A DNA stretch of 64,000 nt. Source: Amphimedon queenslandica. Lineage: Eukaryota > Porifera > Demospongiae > Haplosclerida > Niphatidae. The position numbers and the translations under genes are program-made. The notes under the pieces are model-generated. The model searched no databases and was not told the DNA's origin. It saw only the letters and a program-made list of their open reading frames with translations. Below, in pieces: positions 1 through 12,800 of this stretch (within the stretch, counting starts at the first letter, position 1; each line of letters opens with the position of its first letter). The stretch lies in assembly GCF_000090795.2 (NCBI RefSeq), contig NW_003546381.1, positions 123,548 to 187,547 on the forward strand, written 5' to 3'.

Positions 1-1367
1 GAACAGAGGGACTAGCTGATTCCACACTAGCCAATACTTGTCCTGTTATGACACCCTCTCCATTAAGCAGCCTAGCTACACTGACAGGATCAGAGAGAGA
101 CTGAGAGAGGAGTGGACGATGAGTGTTGAATATCTCAATAGCTAGTACTGAACATGCACTATGTTCTACATAAAGAATACACACGCACATACAGTCAACA
201 CTAATACGATCAGTGATATTAGTGGCAATGGCCAGCTGTGGGCTCAGGTCAGAGCAACAGGCATTGATGCATTCTTTGAAATCTTCAAGTTGATCTGCTG
301 TGATCTTATTGCATACCATACCAGTAATTTTAATATAAAACATCCCACAATCCCATATCATTTCATCAAAGCGATCATTATAGAGTTGTGTAATATAAAG
401 TTGAATATCTATAATAACATTTGTAACTCTAATATAATTAGATTATATTATACTATTAGTGAATTAATTACATGTACCTATTTGAAGCCTTGAAGTATTA
501 TATATAAAAGACACAATTCTTACATGATTTGCTATGGTAATACCTAAAGTAGATGCAATTGCTTGGGTTGTAGGATCATTAATGCACTCAGACAAGCTTT
601 CAGGCATGATAGTTTCCTCTGAAAAGAATAGTAACTTGACTAAGTTCCATGTATTAGATTTTATTTAATACATACCAATATCCTGTAGTAACTCATTGGC
701 CATATTGACAGTATCTTCTGTTTTACATAATATGATAGCAAATGATTTTAATTTGTTATGATCATAAGCTACTGCTGTGTATATTTCTCTCATTGCATCA
801 TCTGTTAGTGTGTATCCACAACCCTTCACTTCCCTCAATGTCTCTTCAGATATCAGTCCTTCTGTATGTAACAGATCAACTGATTCTTCAGAGAGTGTTG
901 CTCCAGATATTCTACTACTGTAATGCTGTAGTAGCTGGCTAACCACTGGGAAAGGAGTATTACAATACATTATATTGAATTAGAATTGACTTTACTTGTT
1001 TTCTCAATATTTTCAGCCACTGCTTTTGCTTCTACCTTTCTAAGAGAACTAGCCAATGTCTGCCAAGTAGGAGGATACACATTTTCATCAGCTTTACTCA
1101 GCCACTTGGATAAACACTCCATGAGACAATGTGAAGTATTTCCTCTATGATTAGCATCAATAGCTTCCAGTGTAGGATAAAGGAGACCAAGATTCAATCC
1201 AAATTCAAACCATTTTGCCTCAGGAAACCTGTATTGCTTAAATTTCTGTACAATCTCATTTAATTTGCTAATATCTAATGATAAAATAAATACATACTCA
1301 AAGGAATAAAGATAAACTCACCTAAAATAATAGCTAGGAACATTCTTGCTTTCTTGCTTGATGCCAT
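1..1367 (-). CDS. Death-domain protein, multi-exon, 3' end outside window
   Basis: The protein starts MASSKKARMFLAIIL (ATG at 1367-1365). Exon 1 is 1367-1322; an intron with GTGAG donor and CATTAG acceptor follows; exon 2 is 1274-996; exon 3 is 945-676; an exon near 620-541 and further coding sequence around 340-1 continue in the same sense. Exon 2 encodes a six-helix death-fold pattern with the family's LGLLYPTLEAID and CLSKWL signatures. Exon 3 and the leftmost coding stretch share a second helical module, with LSEESVDLLHTEGLIS in one and LSDPVSVARLLNGEGVIT in the other, so the module is repeated. Death domains mediate homotypic assembly in apoptosis or innate signalling. The partner here is unknown. 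The splice around 160-210 is unresolved, because the frame stays open through a possible ~42-base intron. The C terminus lies left of base 1. Confidence 0.8.
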
Positions 1368-1405
1368 TTTGCTGTCAAAGGTACACTACCCACTATAAAT
1401 GAATA

Positions 1406-2321
1406 CCTTAAAGTGTAACTGCAGTGATTTTTTAGGGTATTTATTTTATGGTCTTAATATGACTGCCTGACCATAATAATGATGTGTTCCAACTTCTATT
1501 GTCTAAAAAAATTTATTCACTGAGATATGAGCCTTCAAAAATGCACTTTTTGCTTCCTTTCAATTTACTTCCTGTCGGTGGGTGTGGCTAAACGTGACGT
1601 CATAGGAGGCATAGATGCAGATAACTTCATTCCTTTATAGGGGGAAATAATGCTTTATTCTCATGCCTTGTAATGTAATAGCACTAATTTAAAGATTGGA
1701 ATCATCAGCTTTCATTATCCTAAGCATGCAATTGCAAGAAAAAGTCATAATACCACACTTTGGTGAATCTTCTTACCATAGGCAGCTGCAGGCCTAAGCA
1801 TTGGGGGTCATTGCCTAGGCTAAAAATTACTTTTGAAGCAGAAACAATGCCATTATAAGCTTATGAATCCTTTTTACCACACCCTTTTAATTATAAATGC
1901 CTAAGCTGAGTTGGACCTCTACGGCCACCAAAGCCTCTTACCACGCCACACTGGTAAATCTGCTTGCTTGCTTCTTTTGAGTTTTTTTCTTGCAATTGCA
2001 TGCTTAGGATAATGAAAGCTGATGATTCCAATCTTTAAATTAGTGCTATTACATTACAAGGCATGAGAATAAAGCATTATTTCCCCCTATAAAGGAATGA
2101 AGTTATCTGCATCTATGCCTCCTATGACGTCACGTTTAGCCACACCCACCGACAGGAAGTAAATTGAAAGGAAGCAAAAAGTGCATTTTTGAAGGCTCAT
2201 ATCTCAGTGAATAAATTTTTTTAGACAATAGAAGTTGGAACACATCATTATTATGGTCAGGCAGTCATATTAAGACCATAAAATAAATACCCTAAAAAAT
2301 CACTGCAGTTACACTTTAAGG
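1406..2321. mobile_element. Foldback / long-TIR MITE with TA target duplication
   Basis: Two near-perfect inverted arms of about 340 bases (1406-1745 and 1983-2321) begin CCTTAAAGTGTAACTGCAG and end with its complement. TA lies directly outside both ends (1404-1405, 2322-2323), as for Tc1/mariner-type insertions. No transposase is present. The ~237-base spacer (part of 1746-1982) contains a separate repeat, also found inverted at 23994-24152. It sits between the promoter of the death-domain gene and the 3' end of the TMEM205-like gene. Confidence 0.9.
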
Positions 2322-2460
2322 TACATGTACATGTAGTTAAAAATTTATCGTAATTGAATTTTCCAGCCCAAAATGGTATTGTCCATTACTACATGTAGGT
2401 GAATGCCGTATTTCAAAATAATGATAATAATATGCTCTGTCATTCACTGCTCTAAAAGTA

Positions 2461-2650
2461 CTGTAGGGCACCTTTTTTCGAGGGCTATAGATTTTGCAGA
2501 TTTTTATTTTGCAGATTTAATTTTTGCAAATTTATGCTGTCTGCCATCTTGTACCATATTAATTTGATTTTTGCCGAAGTAATTTTGTGAATCTTAAAAA
2601 AATCTAGAAATCTGCAAAATTTACAGCCTTCGAAAAAAGGCACCCCACGG
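2461..2650. mobile_element. Palindromic MITE, 'gcacc-ttttttcgaggg' family, TA-flanked
   Basis: The inverted ends (CTGTAGGGCACCTTTTTTCG and its approximate complement) are flanked by TA at 2459-2460 and 2651-2652. Relatives occur at 13499-13693 and, as a half copy, at 15645-15763. It has no coding capacity. Confidence 0.8.
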
Positions 2651-2778
2651 TAGGTATATTAGCTAGCTAGATCTCTATTAGCAAGAGTAGATAATTTACT
2701 CTTGTTATTAGCTATAACCATAGTACAGGATTATTAAGATTAATCACATGCAGAAAGGCAAGTTTGAGTTTCAACAAC

Positions 2779-3520
2779 TTACTGTTTGAAATTATCATAA
2801 AACATGTCAATGCTCACCTGAACACTTTCTTGCAAGCCCCACGAATGAATTGGATTTTCAACGAGATACGTTGCTATTGATAAAGACGAGAGGACAGCTC
2901 CAAAGAGAAAGTACTTAGGAAATAATTTGCTCTGAATATAACCAAATGTATGTCTTGGGAGATGCTTGTACATTGTCAAACCTAAAAGTAAATTAAAAAC
3001 AATTACGTGCATTATTATTATTATAGTTATACTGCTTTATTTTGACAATTTTGCTGTAAAATTGTAATTTTAATTTAACAATTTTTGGGCACACATGAAT
3101 TACCGAGTATGCTCATTAATTATTGGCTGTTTAAATATTGGCGATTTGCAGAAAATCGCCAATAAAATCCCACCAAACTAAATCACTATATGGTATTAAT
3201 AACCCTTAGGCCTCAAAATGGATCGCTTGAAATGGATTAAATTCATGTTTTGCAAATCCACGAACCAGAATATCAAATTTTTAGTACCCATTTTGATGCA
3301 TACCTGCAAAGAAAGTGACCCATAACTGAGTTCCAAACCAACCAGAGAAGGACCCTAAGTGTACAACCCTTACTATAACGGGCCAAGCTCCTTGATTTCC
3401 TCCGGATCCCGACCAGCTGGCACCGAATGGGAAAATGGCCACTCCAACTAGAAGAGTAGTGGACCCAAGAGCAATCAAGTGAGACGTTTGAGTGAATGGA
3501 AGATCGTATTTCACAGGCAT
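2779..3520 (-). CDS. TMEM205: TMEM205-like membrane protein, apparently short at the C terminus
   Basis: Exon 1 (3520-3304) encodes MPVKYDLPFT and a segment ending FGTQLWVTFFAG. The intron 3303-2982 joins in phase to exon 2, which reads LTMYKHLPRHTFGYIQSKLFP. The W(V)TF-G-LPRHTFG-QSKLFP block is the hallmark of TMEM205/DUF4149 proteins, small multi-pass membrane proteins of the secretory pathway linked in mammals to cisplatin resistance. Read straight through, the frame stops at 2779 after about 138 residues, against 189 in human TMEM205. The last membrane helix and its NARWLEP-type loop are missing. A splice donor (CAG|GTGAGC at 2818-2819) lies where the family continues, but I found no matching exon before the foldback element at 2321. 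So it is either a truncated gene or one with an unrecognised last exon. Divergent from SBNO. Confidence 0.8.
3032..3193. mobile_element. Palindromic MITE, 'ttattttggtgattttgctg' family
   Basis: Lies in the single intron of the TMEM205-like gene. Its ends (CTGCTTTATTTTG / CTATATGG) are flanked by TA. Relatives lie at 8957-9081 and 37637-37848. Shared inner words are GCGATT and GAGCATGCGCATTAATGATT-like sequence. Confidence 0.65.
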
Positions 3521-3899
3521 TTTTACTTTTCCCTCGACTTTTCCTGTAAACTAATAATTTAATTATTACAATTATTACAAGACCGTAAATGTTTTAAATA
3601 AGCGAATCAATTACATCATTCTTACGTCATACTAAAAACATGATCCACATGATAAATTGATAATGACCACCTTTCCCTCTCACTCAGTTATAACCTGGTT
3701 GGGACTGGTGAAGAGGTTGGCTCTATAATTCTCTACCCTAACAGTTTCACTGAGGACTAGATAATACCCGAGCTGTGCCTTCTTCATTAAGCTTGAGCTG
3801 AATTATGGATATATGTTGTTAGGGTCAAACAGTGGCTGTAAACACACAAAGATTATATATTAATATAAAGACACAACTGCTGCAAGGATTTCTCTGGCC
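3521..3899. promoter_or_regulatory. Shared upstream region of TMEM205-like and SBNO genes
   Basis: This 379-base interval separates two head-to-head start codons, so it must hold both promoters. No clear TATA box was seen; AT-rich stretches lie near 3546-3600 and 3855-3870. Confidence 0.5.
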
Positions 3900-6800
3900 A
3901 TGTCTCTAGACAGTTTTTTGGAAGGTGACGGATACGATGATATTCCGAGTGATATTCTGTCACTGGCACTTGAACAGAGTGGACTGAACCTGCCCCCTTT
4001 GACTCTTGGGAATGACTTCAATGAATCAAACATCCCTATGCCAGTTTCTTCACTATTGCCAGTTGTATCAACAGCATCCTCTGATTCACTCTCATCCCTA
4101 ATCCTACCTCTAGTAACTAGTACCAATAATGTTAATAATAATAAAACTGTTTCGTCGGACGATGATTTATCGCATTTATTCGAAGCCTCTGAGACTAACA
4201 TCTTGAACTGTGATCTCCCATCATTCACTATACCTGGGGCTGTACCTCATCCCTTATCAAATACGTTGACTCCTCCTACCTCTTTGTCTACTGTCAGTAA
4301 TCCTGTGTCCTCTGTAGAAAATATGGACGTGAATGATGTGCTGCTAGAGCTTGGTCTCAATCCTGATGAATCTACTCCCTCTATGTCCCTGTCTTTGCCT
4401 GATATTAAAGTACCTGTTAATAATCGACCGCCTCCTACTTTAAGGTATATACTTCAAATTATTTTTTTACTAGTGATTTTTTATTGTTGATTGTTGAAAG
4501 AGTATCTACATGTATAATTGTCTATTGTACATGTACATGTGCGTCTAAAAAGTTATGATACATAGAATGAGGTGTTCAGTGAATGTAGCCGTGTGTAGCT
4601 CCAAATTTTCATTCATCAAGAAAATTTCATTGAAAAATCCTAATTTACTAACACATGTACATGTATCTGTCGTTAAAATTTTTTTTATTGTAAATCTTCA
4701 TATATTACCTATCTGGAGCAGAAATTTTATCAAACAAAATGCCCAGACAAATTTGAAAAAATAGTTGAATAGTTGACTGATATAAAATTTGGAGTTACGA
4801 TATACAGAACATTCTGAAAATATAAGTGTCTGCCTTAATTTATAACATTTACACGTATCCCTTCTTTTTTAAAACCTAACACTTAAATGTATTACATGTG
4901 TCTTTTTACTGGTAGCATACTTGTACATGTAAATGCATTCTTAAAGCTAAAGTTAAACCATTACAACATGACCTTAGTACATGTAGCAAATTGTTTTCGA
5001 AATGTCATACTCGTACATGTAAATTAATGCTGACTGTACTGTTGTATTTTGCTAGGCTTCCTGTCACTCAGCAGCAGCCACTAGTGGTAGTACAGGCAAC
5101 TGGACCAACAATGGTAAGTTCTAGTCATGAACATAACATTTAAGGAGTTTTAGTAGGAGTAATGTTTTTGTAATTACCCTTTATCAAAACTGCTCTTCCT
5201 TTTTGTGTTTTGTGTTTGCATTCAGTGATTGTACCCATAGTAATTAAATGTATGTGTACATGTACATGTACTGCTTCAGTATAGTTTTATTTGTGCTTGT
5301 CACATATTGAATTACTCATGGCAGGTGTAGCTTTTTTAGTTTACAGTAGTTTTCTCACACCTACATTGATATGTACATGTACATGTAGCCTATGCATGTG
5401 TAGAGTACATGTACCAATTATGAGACACTTAAGATTTTAAAATTTTCAAATTTTTATTATTGAAATTACAGGCAGTGTCCCATAATACAAACCGTCTCAT
5501 AATACCAGAATCTACTCTACTACATGTACATACAGTACATGTACCTGGAATTGTCATTTGTAGCTTTTTTGCTACAAATGAATTTCTTAGACATATATTA
5601 TTTTTTAATAGACTAATTTTCTAGATGCATAATTTTTAGATCAAAAATTTTCTATCCTCATGTTGTATAATTATTAACTTTAAGTTAAGTTTTGATTTTT
5701 ATAAATTTATTAAGTTGCTCAAAATTGGGCCAATAACCCCAATGGTTATACTTTGGTCTTTGCCTCTTCAGCCAAATTTTGTCAAAAAATGAAAAGGAGA
5801 TATTTCCCTATTTTATAATTTTTTTCTGATATTACGTAGACAGTTTGAAGGGATTCTGATCAAGTTTGGATTTTATTGAATTTTTAAAGTTGCTCAAAAA
5901 TTAGACCAAAGTCACTAAGAAATTTTATATCCCGCAATCTACATGTACATGTATGTAGTGCCTACTGTACTAAGACATTGGAAATTGACATGTACATTTA
6001 TCTTGCGTATTTTAATTCAATTTTTTGAGTAGTTTTGTAATGAATTTTTGATATGATTTTGTGTGCATAGTCTTTTTACTTAAAGTAATCCTACACAGTG
6101 AATATTAATGATTACAATGATAGCATCGATTATTAATTTTTATGTTTGTCCTTTTTGACTTCCCACCCAATGAATTCTGATCAAAAATTACATGTATATG
6201 TACATAATATATGTACATGCCCATGTAGTTCATACCTTAAGCCGGATTTACAATATGACGCTAGTCCTGACGTTACGTTGACGCAGAAGTTGAATCTGGT
6301 TCAACTCCAGCGTGAAGCATGCGTGAAAAGGTCAAATCGCCTGCGCTTTTGATTAAAAATTGACGTTACGTTGGCTTAGCGTCATATTGTAAATCCGGCT
6401 TAACATGTATTTTAATTTTTTAGTTTTTTATTTACATGTAATGTACATGTACATGCATGTATTCTCTCAATATCACAATTCTGAATTTTGTGCATAGGTT
6501 TCTCAAACTGAGGAAGATATAGAGGAAGAAGACGATCATTACACCTCAGCAGATACCTACGCTACGTATAAACCAGCAAAATGTAAGTCACTAGACAAGT
6601 CAGTATAACACATGTATGTAAGTCACTATACTGTAAATATACAGTTTTTCAACTGAGTAATGTTTTGAGATTTTAGACTGATAACTGCAAAGGTTAATTT
6701 TTTGACGGGGCTACATTAATTTTATGTGGCAGCTATAGTAGATCTACATTGTATGCAGTTAGAAATTAAACTTTTACAATTGAGGGACTGTTTGAACATG

Positions 6801-9800
6801 TACAGTGTCAGCATGTGACCCTACATTGATCAATGAGGGAGGGTTGTGGTTGGCAAGGTGGAGCACTTAAGTTTGGGTGGGCATGTGAAGTGTTTGTTAA
6901 TTCAAGTGAAGTACATGTACATGTATTGTAACTATTGCTACCTTCAAGTATATGTATGAAGTAACCATATACTTGTATTTATGTGTGCAATATCTGTTGT
7001 ATATGCAATGAGGTATGCTGGTAGCTAGCAAGTGACCTTTTATTTTATCCCACTCTCCCTTTGTTATTTTTTATGTGTGACTTACTTTATTTTTCTCTTG
7101 GTGATTTTAATTTATTTATATTTATATAACTTTTTTAATTTGCCACAGTAAAACTAGGATACTTGCATCCAGATCCTATAGTTGAGTCAAGGTACTGTTC
7201 CATGTATTTAATTAATGCATCTACATGTACATGTTCCGTATCCTCAGTTCTTTAGCTAGTGTTGAACCACCTCAAGTCTATTATGATCTGAAATATCCTG
7301 AAAATGTTATTGAAGAAGTTCGACTCTCCTCATTACAGTTGGAGGCAGTTGTATACGCCTGTCAACAGCACATGAATACACTTGCTGATGGATCCAGAGC
7401 AGGGTTTCTCATTGGTATAGTCACCTATATACTGTATAACGAAAAATTTTTGTGGCCCAAAGTTTTTGTGGATTTTTTTCAAAATTCACACAAATAAAAT
7501 CTGCGAAAATCGATTCAATCCAGAAAGTAGAAAACCACGAAAATTAAAGCCACGAAATTGATTTTTGAAGAGATCCACGAAATTTTTGGGCCACGAAAGT
7601 TTTCCGCTATGTGGTATTATTATTTTTGTTATTTTATTGTTTGGATTGTATCAGGTGATGGTGCAGGAGTTGGAAAAGGGCGAACTGTAGCTGGAATTAT
7701 TTATCAGAATTATATAGAAGGAAGAAAGAAGTCTCTATGGTATTAATTTACTTGTTATTGTTGGACTTTATAGTATTCATGTTTCAGGCTGAGTGTCTCA
7801 AATGATCTGAAATATGATGCCATCAGGTATGTAGTGTTGGTGGAGCTTGTATTTGGTCGTTATTGTAATTCCTATTGTGTATACTACTGAGCCTCTCTGC
7901 TATTAAAATAACTACTACTATAAGAGCCGAAATAGCTCAGTTGGGAGAGCGTTAGACTGAAGATCTAAAGGTCCCTGGTTCGATCCCGGGTTTCGGCATT
8001 TTTTTTTCTTTTTTTCTTTTTGTAGAGATTTGCATGATGTTGGCGCAAAGAAAATTAGTGTTTTTGCTCTAAATAAGGTATCGTTTACTTTTTAGCTGTA
8101 AAATAAAAATTTACAATTTTGTAGTTTTGCTACGGAAAAATCAGTGGAAAACGAAACGGTCGTGTAAAGAAAGGAGTTATATTTGCAACCTATTCATCAC
8201 TTATAGGAGAAAGCACAAGTGGAGGGAAATATCGAACACGATTTACTCAACTATTACATTGGCTGGGACCTCAGTTTGATGGAGTTGTATCCCTTCAATA
8301 CATATTTTATTAATATTACATGGATATATTCCAGATATGTTTTCCTTAACAAATGTTTTAGATCGTGTTTGACGAATGCCATAAAGCAAAGAATTTGGTT
8401 CCCTCCGGTGCTAGTAAACCTAGTAAAACTGGTATCACTGTATTGCAACTTCAAAAGAGACTACCCAAGGCTAGGATTGTCTATTGCAGTGCAACAGGTT
8501 AAGTCTGTGTGATGCTATTTTTTTAATGTCCAAGATAATAAATCATTTAAATAATGAATTACAGAAATAAAATAGCTTTATATACATGTGTGTGTACCAT
8601 ACGTGTACCATGAAATTTATGCGACAAAATTTTTTTGCGAATTTCACGATTTTTGCTCCTTTGCAAAATTAAAATTTCAAAATTCTGCAGCTCCATTGCC
8701 ACGTGGTGCAGTTTACTAGCTATTTGTGAAAATTAATTTTGATGATATCTTAGAATTGCAAGATTCACGAAAATTTTTGTTGAATAAATTTCATGGTATA
8801 TGGTATTTTAATTTACATGTACATGTGTACATGTAGGAGCGTCTGAGCCGAAGAATATGGCTTACATGTCAAGGCTAGGAATCTGGGGAGAAGGGACGCA
8901 ATTTCCAGCTTTCCAGGACTTCATAAAATCAGTTGAGAGGAGGTTTGTGTACAGTACAGTATAGTGCTTTATTTTGGTGATTTTGCTGTAAAATTATAAT
9001 AGGCGGTTTTAATTTTGGCGATTCCGCTTGCAGATAGCCAATTGCCAAACTAAAACTCTGCCAAATTAAAGTGCTATTTAGTAATAGTTGTTCCTTTGTA
9101 GAGGTGTCGGTGCTATGGAACTTGTTGCAATGGATATGAAAGTATAATTATTGCTGAGTTTGTGTTGCATGTTTTGTGTATATTTATGTGTAGCTACGGG
9201 GACTCTATATTGCTAGACAGTTAAGTTTTACTGGTGTATCGTTTTCAGTCGAAGAGGTCTCTCTTTCAAAAAAATTTATCGACATGTATGACAAAGCTGT
9301 AGCATTTGTAAGTACTTGTATATTATTTTATGATGATCATTAATTGTGTTAATTGCTTTTTGTTTTATTAGTGGGTAGAAGCAAGGCAAATGTTCAAAGA
9401 TGCTGCGGATTTGTTAGATTATGATGGCAGAAATTTGAAAACAATGTGGGGCCAATTTTGGGCTGCACATCAAGTATGTATGAAAGAAGATGTGTATAAT
9501 AGTTACCTTAAATTGGGTTATATTAAATGGTTATAAAATACAGAATGAAAAGTTTAAATAATGGATATATTCATATGGTGCCTATATTTATTTCAATATA
9601 TTAAAGGAAATGATTATTAGCAATTCTAAATTTAGTATGTCCTATTACACTTACTACATGTATATAAAATTACCATCACTTGATTTACAATGTTTTTATT
9701 TTTTATTATCAGAGATTTTTCAAGTACTTATGTATAGCTGCTAAAGTCCCCAGTGTTATTGATTTAGCTATGCAGTCATTAAAAGATGGAAAGGTTCTTA

Positions 9801-12800
9801 ATCCTTATTTTAAATATATTTTTAAAGTGCACTATGTAGTGTGTGGTGATTGGTCTACAGTCAACTGGTGAAGCAAGAACTTTAGAACAGTTAGGACAGT
9901 CTCACGGTGAATTGGATGGCTTTGTATCAACTGCAAAGTTAGTTTTCACATTTATAATTAGTAATTAAATTGAATGGCTGATGTTAATATATACATGTAC
10001 AATGTCAGTGTTTCTCACAAAGCATGCTAAGTGAGCTAAACAGTATGAGCTTCATGAGCTGACAAGCACTACAATACAGTACATGGCATTTTAAGCAACT
10101 TTAAAAATTCATAAAAAATCTAAATTTGATCGGAATCAGCTCAAACTTGATACACAACATAAGGACATGTATATGTATCGGAAAAAATTATTAAAATGGA
10201 GAATTCTCTCCTAGCCATTTTTGACAAAATTTGGCTTATGACCAAAGGCTATTATAGCCTTTGGTCGTTGGCTCAATTTTTGAGCAACTTTAAAAATTCA
10301 TAAAAAATCTAAATTTGATCAGAATCAGCTCAAACTTGATATGCAACATAAGGACATGTATATGTATCAGAAAAAAATATTAAAATATAGAATTCTCTCC
10401 TAGCCATTTTTGACAAAATTTGGCTTATGACCAAAGGCTATAGCCTTTGGTCATTGGCTCAATTTTTGAGCAACTTTAAAAATTTATAAAAAAATCCAAA
10501 TTTTTTGGAATCATCTCAAAGTTCATACACGGCATAAGAACATGTATATGTATCAGAAAAAATTATTAAAATCTAGAATTCTCTCTTAGCCATTTTTGAC
10601 GAAAATTGGCCTAAGACCAAAGGCTATAGCCTTTGGTTATTGGCCCAATTTTTGAGCAACTTTAAGAATTCAATTTTCATCAAAATCAGCTTAAATTTTC
10701 TGCACAAAGAGTTATAAAAATGGGAAATCATTGCTTCATTAAATGCTATATGTACAATGTACATTGTGTGGTTTGTCTCTCATTGTAGAGGTGTGCTGGA
10801 GTCACTCATCAAAAGACACTTCCCAACACCAACTGATGGCAATGATTGGTCTGTCTTTGAGAATGATTCCACTCTTCCTCGTAACTGCAGGAAAAGGAAA
10901 CGAGGTACTGATCCTCTTAATGTAACTCAGACTCTTACAATGTTAATTTTATTAAGAGAAGCTAATGTACAGTGTATAGAAATATTTTAAGCTCCTGTAC
11001 TTAGCTTAATACTAATCTGTGGAACTTAAATGAACATGTACAATGTACATTGTGTAGAAGATGCAAGCATAATACAACTCACAATGAATGTAGCAATACT
11101 AGTGAAGTTTACTATCTAAGTCATTTTAAAGTTTTAGTAAATTAAGTTTTAGTTTAGCTTTACTAAGTTTATTTTTGTGTACTAACTACATGTATGTGTA
11201 CATACTTGTACTTGCAGTGTTATAGTGACCTCTTGCTACTTTGCAACATTTTATTGTCAAGTATTCCTTCTTGCAACAGATGTGGTTGAATTGATTGACT
11301 AAATAACTACCGTATGGAAGGAAATTTTGGAGGTAGTTAAATTTGGCGAATTTGGTGTTTTGATAGCCATTCGCAAAATAAAAATTTGCCATTTTGAGCC
11401 ATTATGCGCATGCTCAATGGCACATGGCTACAAATTTGCCAAGTTAAAATTCACCAATCACCAAAATTTAGCAATTCGCTAAAATTTAGCCCCTCCAAAA
11501 TTTCCTTCTGTACGGTATTTTTAAAGTCAGGAGATTCCTGTTTAAGCACATGTATACTCTGTAGGGCCTAGATTTCATCTATAATTACATGTAGCCCCAA
11601 GAATAGCAAGATAGTATATTTTCTTTAACATAATAATTGTCTTAATATCAAATGATACTTTTATTCTCAATTGTATTAGTAGATTATGCTGTTGTTAATA
11701 ATGAAGGTGATGATGATAGTTCCAGTGAGTGGGAGAACAGTGACTCAGCAGTTGAGTCCTCAGAAGAAGAAGATGAGATGATGGAGCAAGACTCCAAGCC
11801 AAAGAATGATACTGAGACTGACAGTGACACTAGTCAGAAAGACACTGACAATAAGGCTGGCCTCCTCGGTTTCCTTGGCCCTAAAGGTACACTATAATTT
11901 TTTCTTAATTTCTAGAAAGCTTACATTTTAGTACATGTACATGTACTTGTATTTTGAAACTTTTTATTACTGTCAGATAATTTAGAATTGCGTGCACTCT
12001 GTATGACAATGAATTCCTCTATTTCTGTTAGCTATTGTGGTGGGTGGAAATATTATACTGCTTTAGAAACATGCTTTAATAATTCTGTTTAATTGTATTG
12101 AAACACATGTACATGCATGTACATTAATAATTGTGAACAAATGTACAGTAATACATATTTTTGATAAGAATAATGAAAATATAATTTCTGCGGCTAATAC
12201 ACATGCATGTTTTTTTCCCCTATAATACATGTACTGTACATGTATTGTCCATTTTTTGGAGTAAAATTGGTTTTTTTGCTGTTGTAGAACCTAACTGGTT
12301 ACGAATGAGTAAACGTAAGTCAAAGAAAGCCAAGCTATCTCCACAAAGAAGAGTGAGGAAGGATGGATTTCCCCGTGGGAACTACTCCATTAAACCTCCT
12401 GGCAACCCTTGGTCCCCGGGCAAACACGGCGACCTAAAGTTCAATTATAAGACTCTTCAGTTTGAGCGTGTACTGGAGGAAAATGAAAAGAAAGACAAGT
12501 TTGTTTTTTTATTAGTTTTGTATAAGCACAGTATATGTACATGTGCCTTACATCTTGTTTGTATTGAGTGTATAATACAAAATTATTATTTTTAAATGTA
12601 ACAAATTGTTTCAACCAAAATGCCTTCATCAGTTGTAGTAAAAATTTGCAAATGTTCGAATTTTTTTTTACTAATAGACCATCAGTGCCTGTTGAGAAGC
12701 AGTCAAAAAGTGACGAACTTGGACCCACAGTTTCAAGTATGGAATTAATTTGTCCTATCTTTGTATTTTATGAGTAATTGTTATAATCAAGACTGCCAAT

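Noticed and set aside
161-493. 110-codon plus-strand open frame
   Set aside because: It lies antisense to coding sequence and splice sites of the death-domain gene and has no protein-like composition.
10007-10735. Regular ~186-base repeats considered as CRISPR
   Set aside because: Units are long, diverged and without unique spacers; the setting is a eukaryotic intron.
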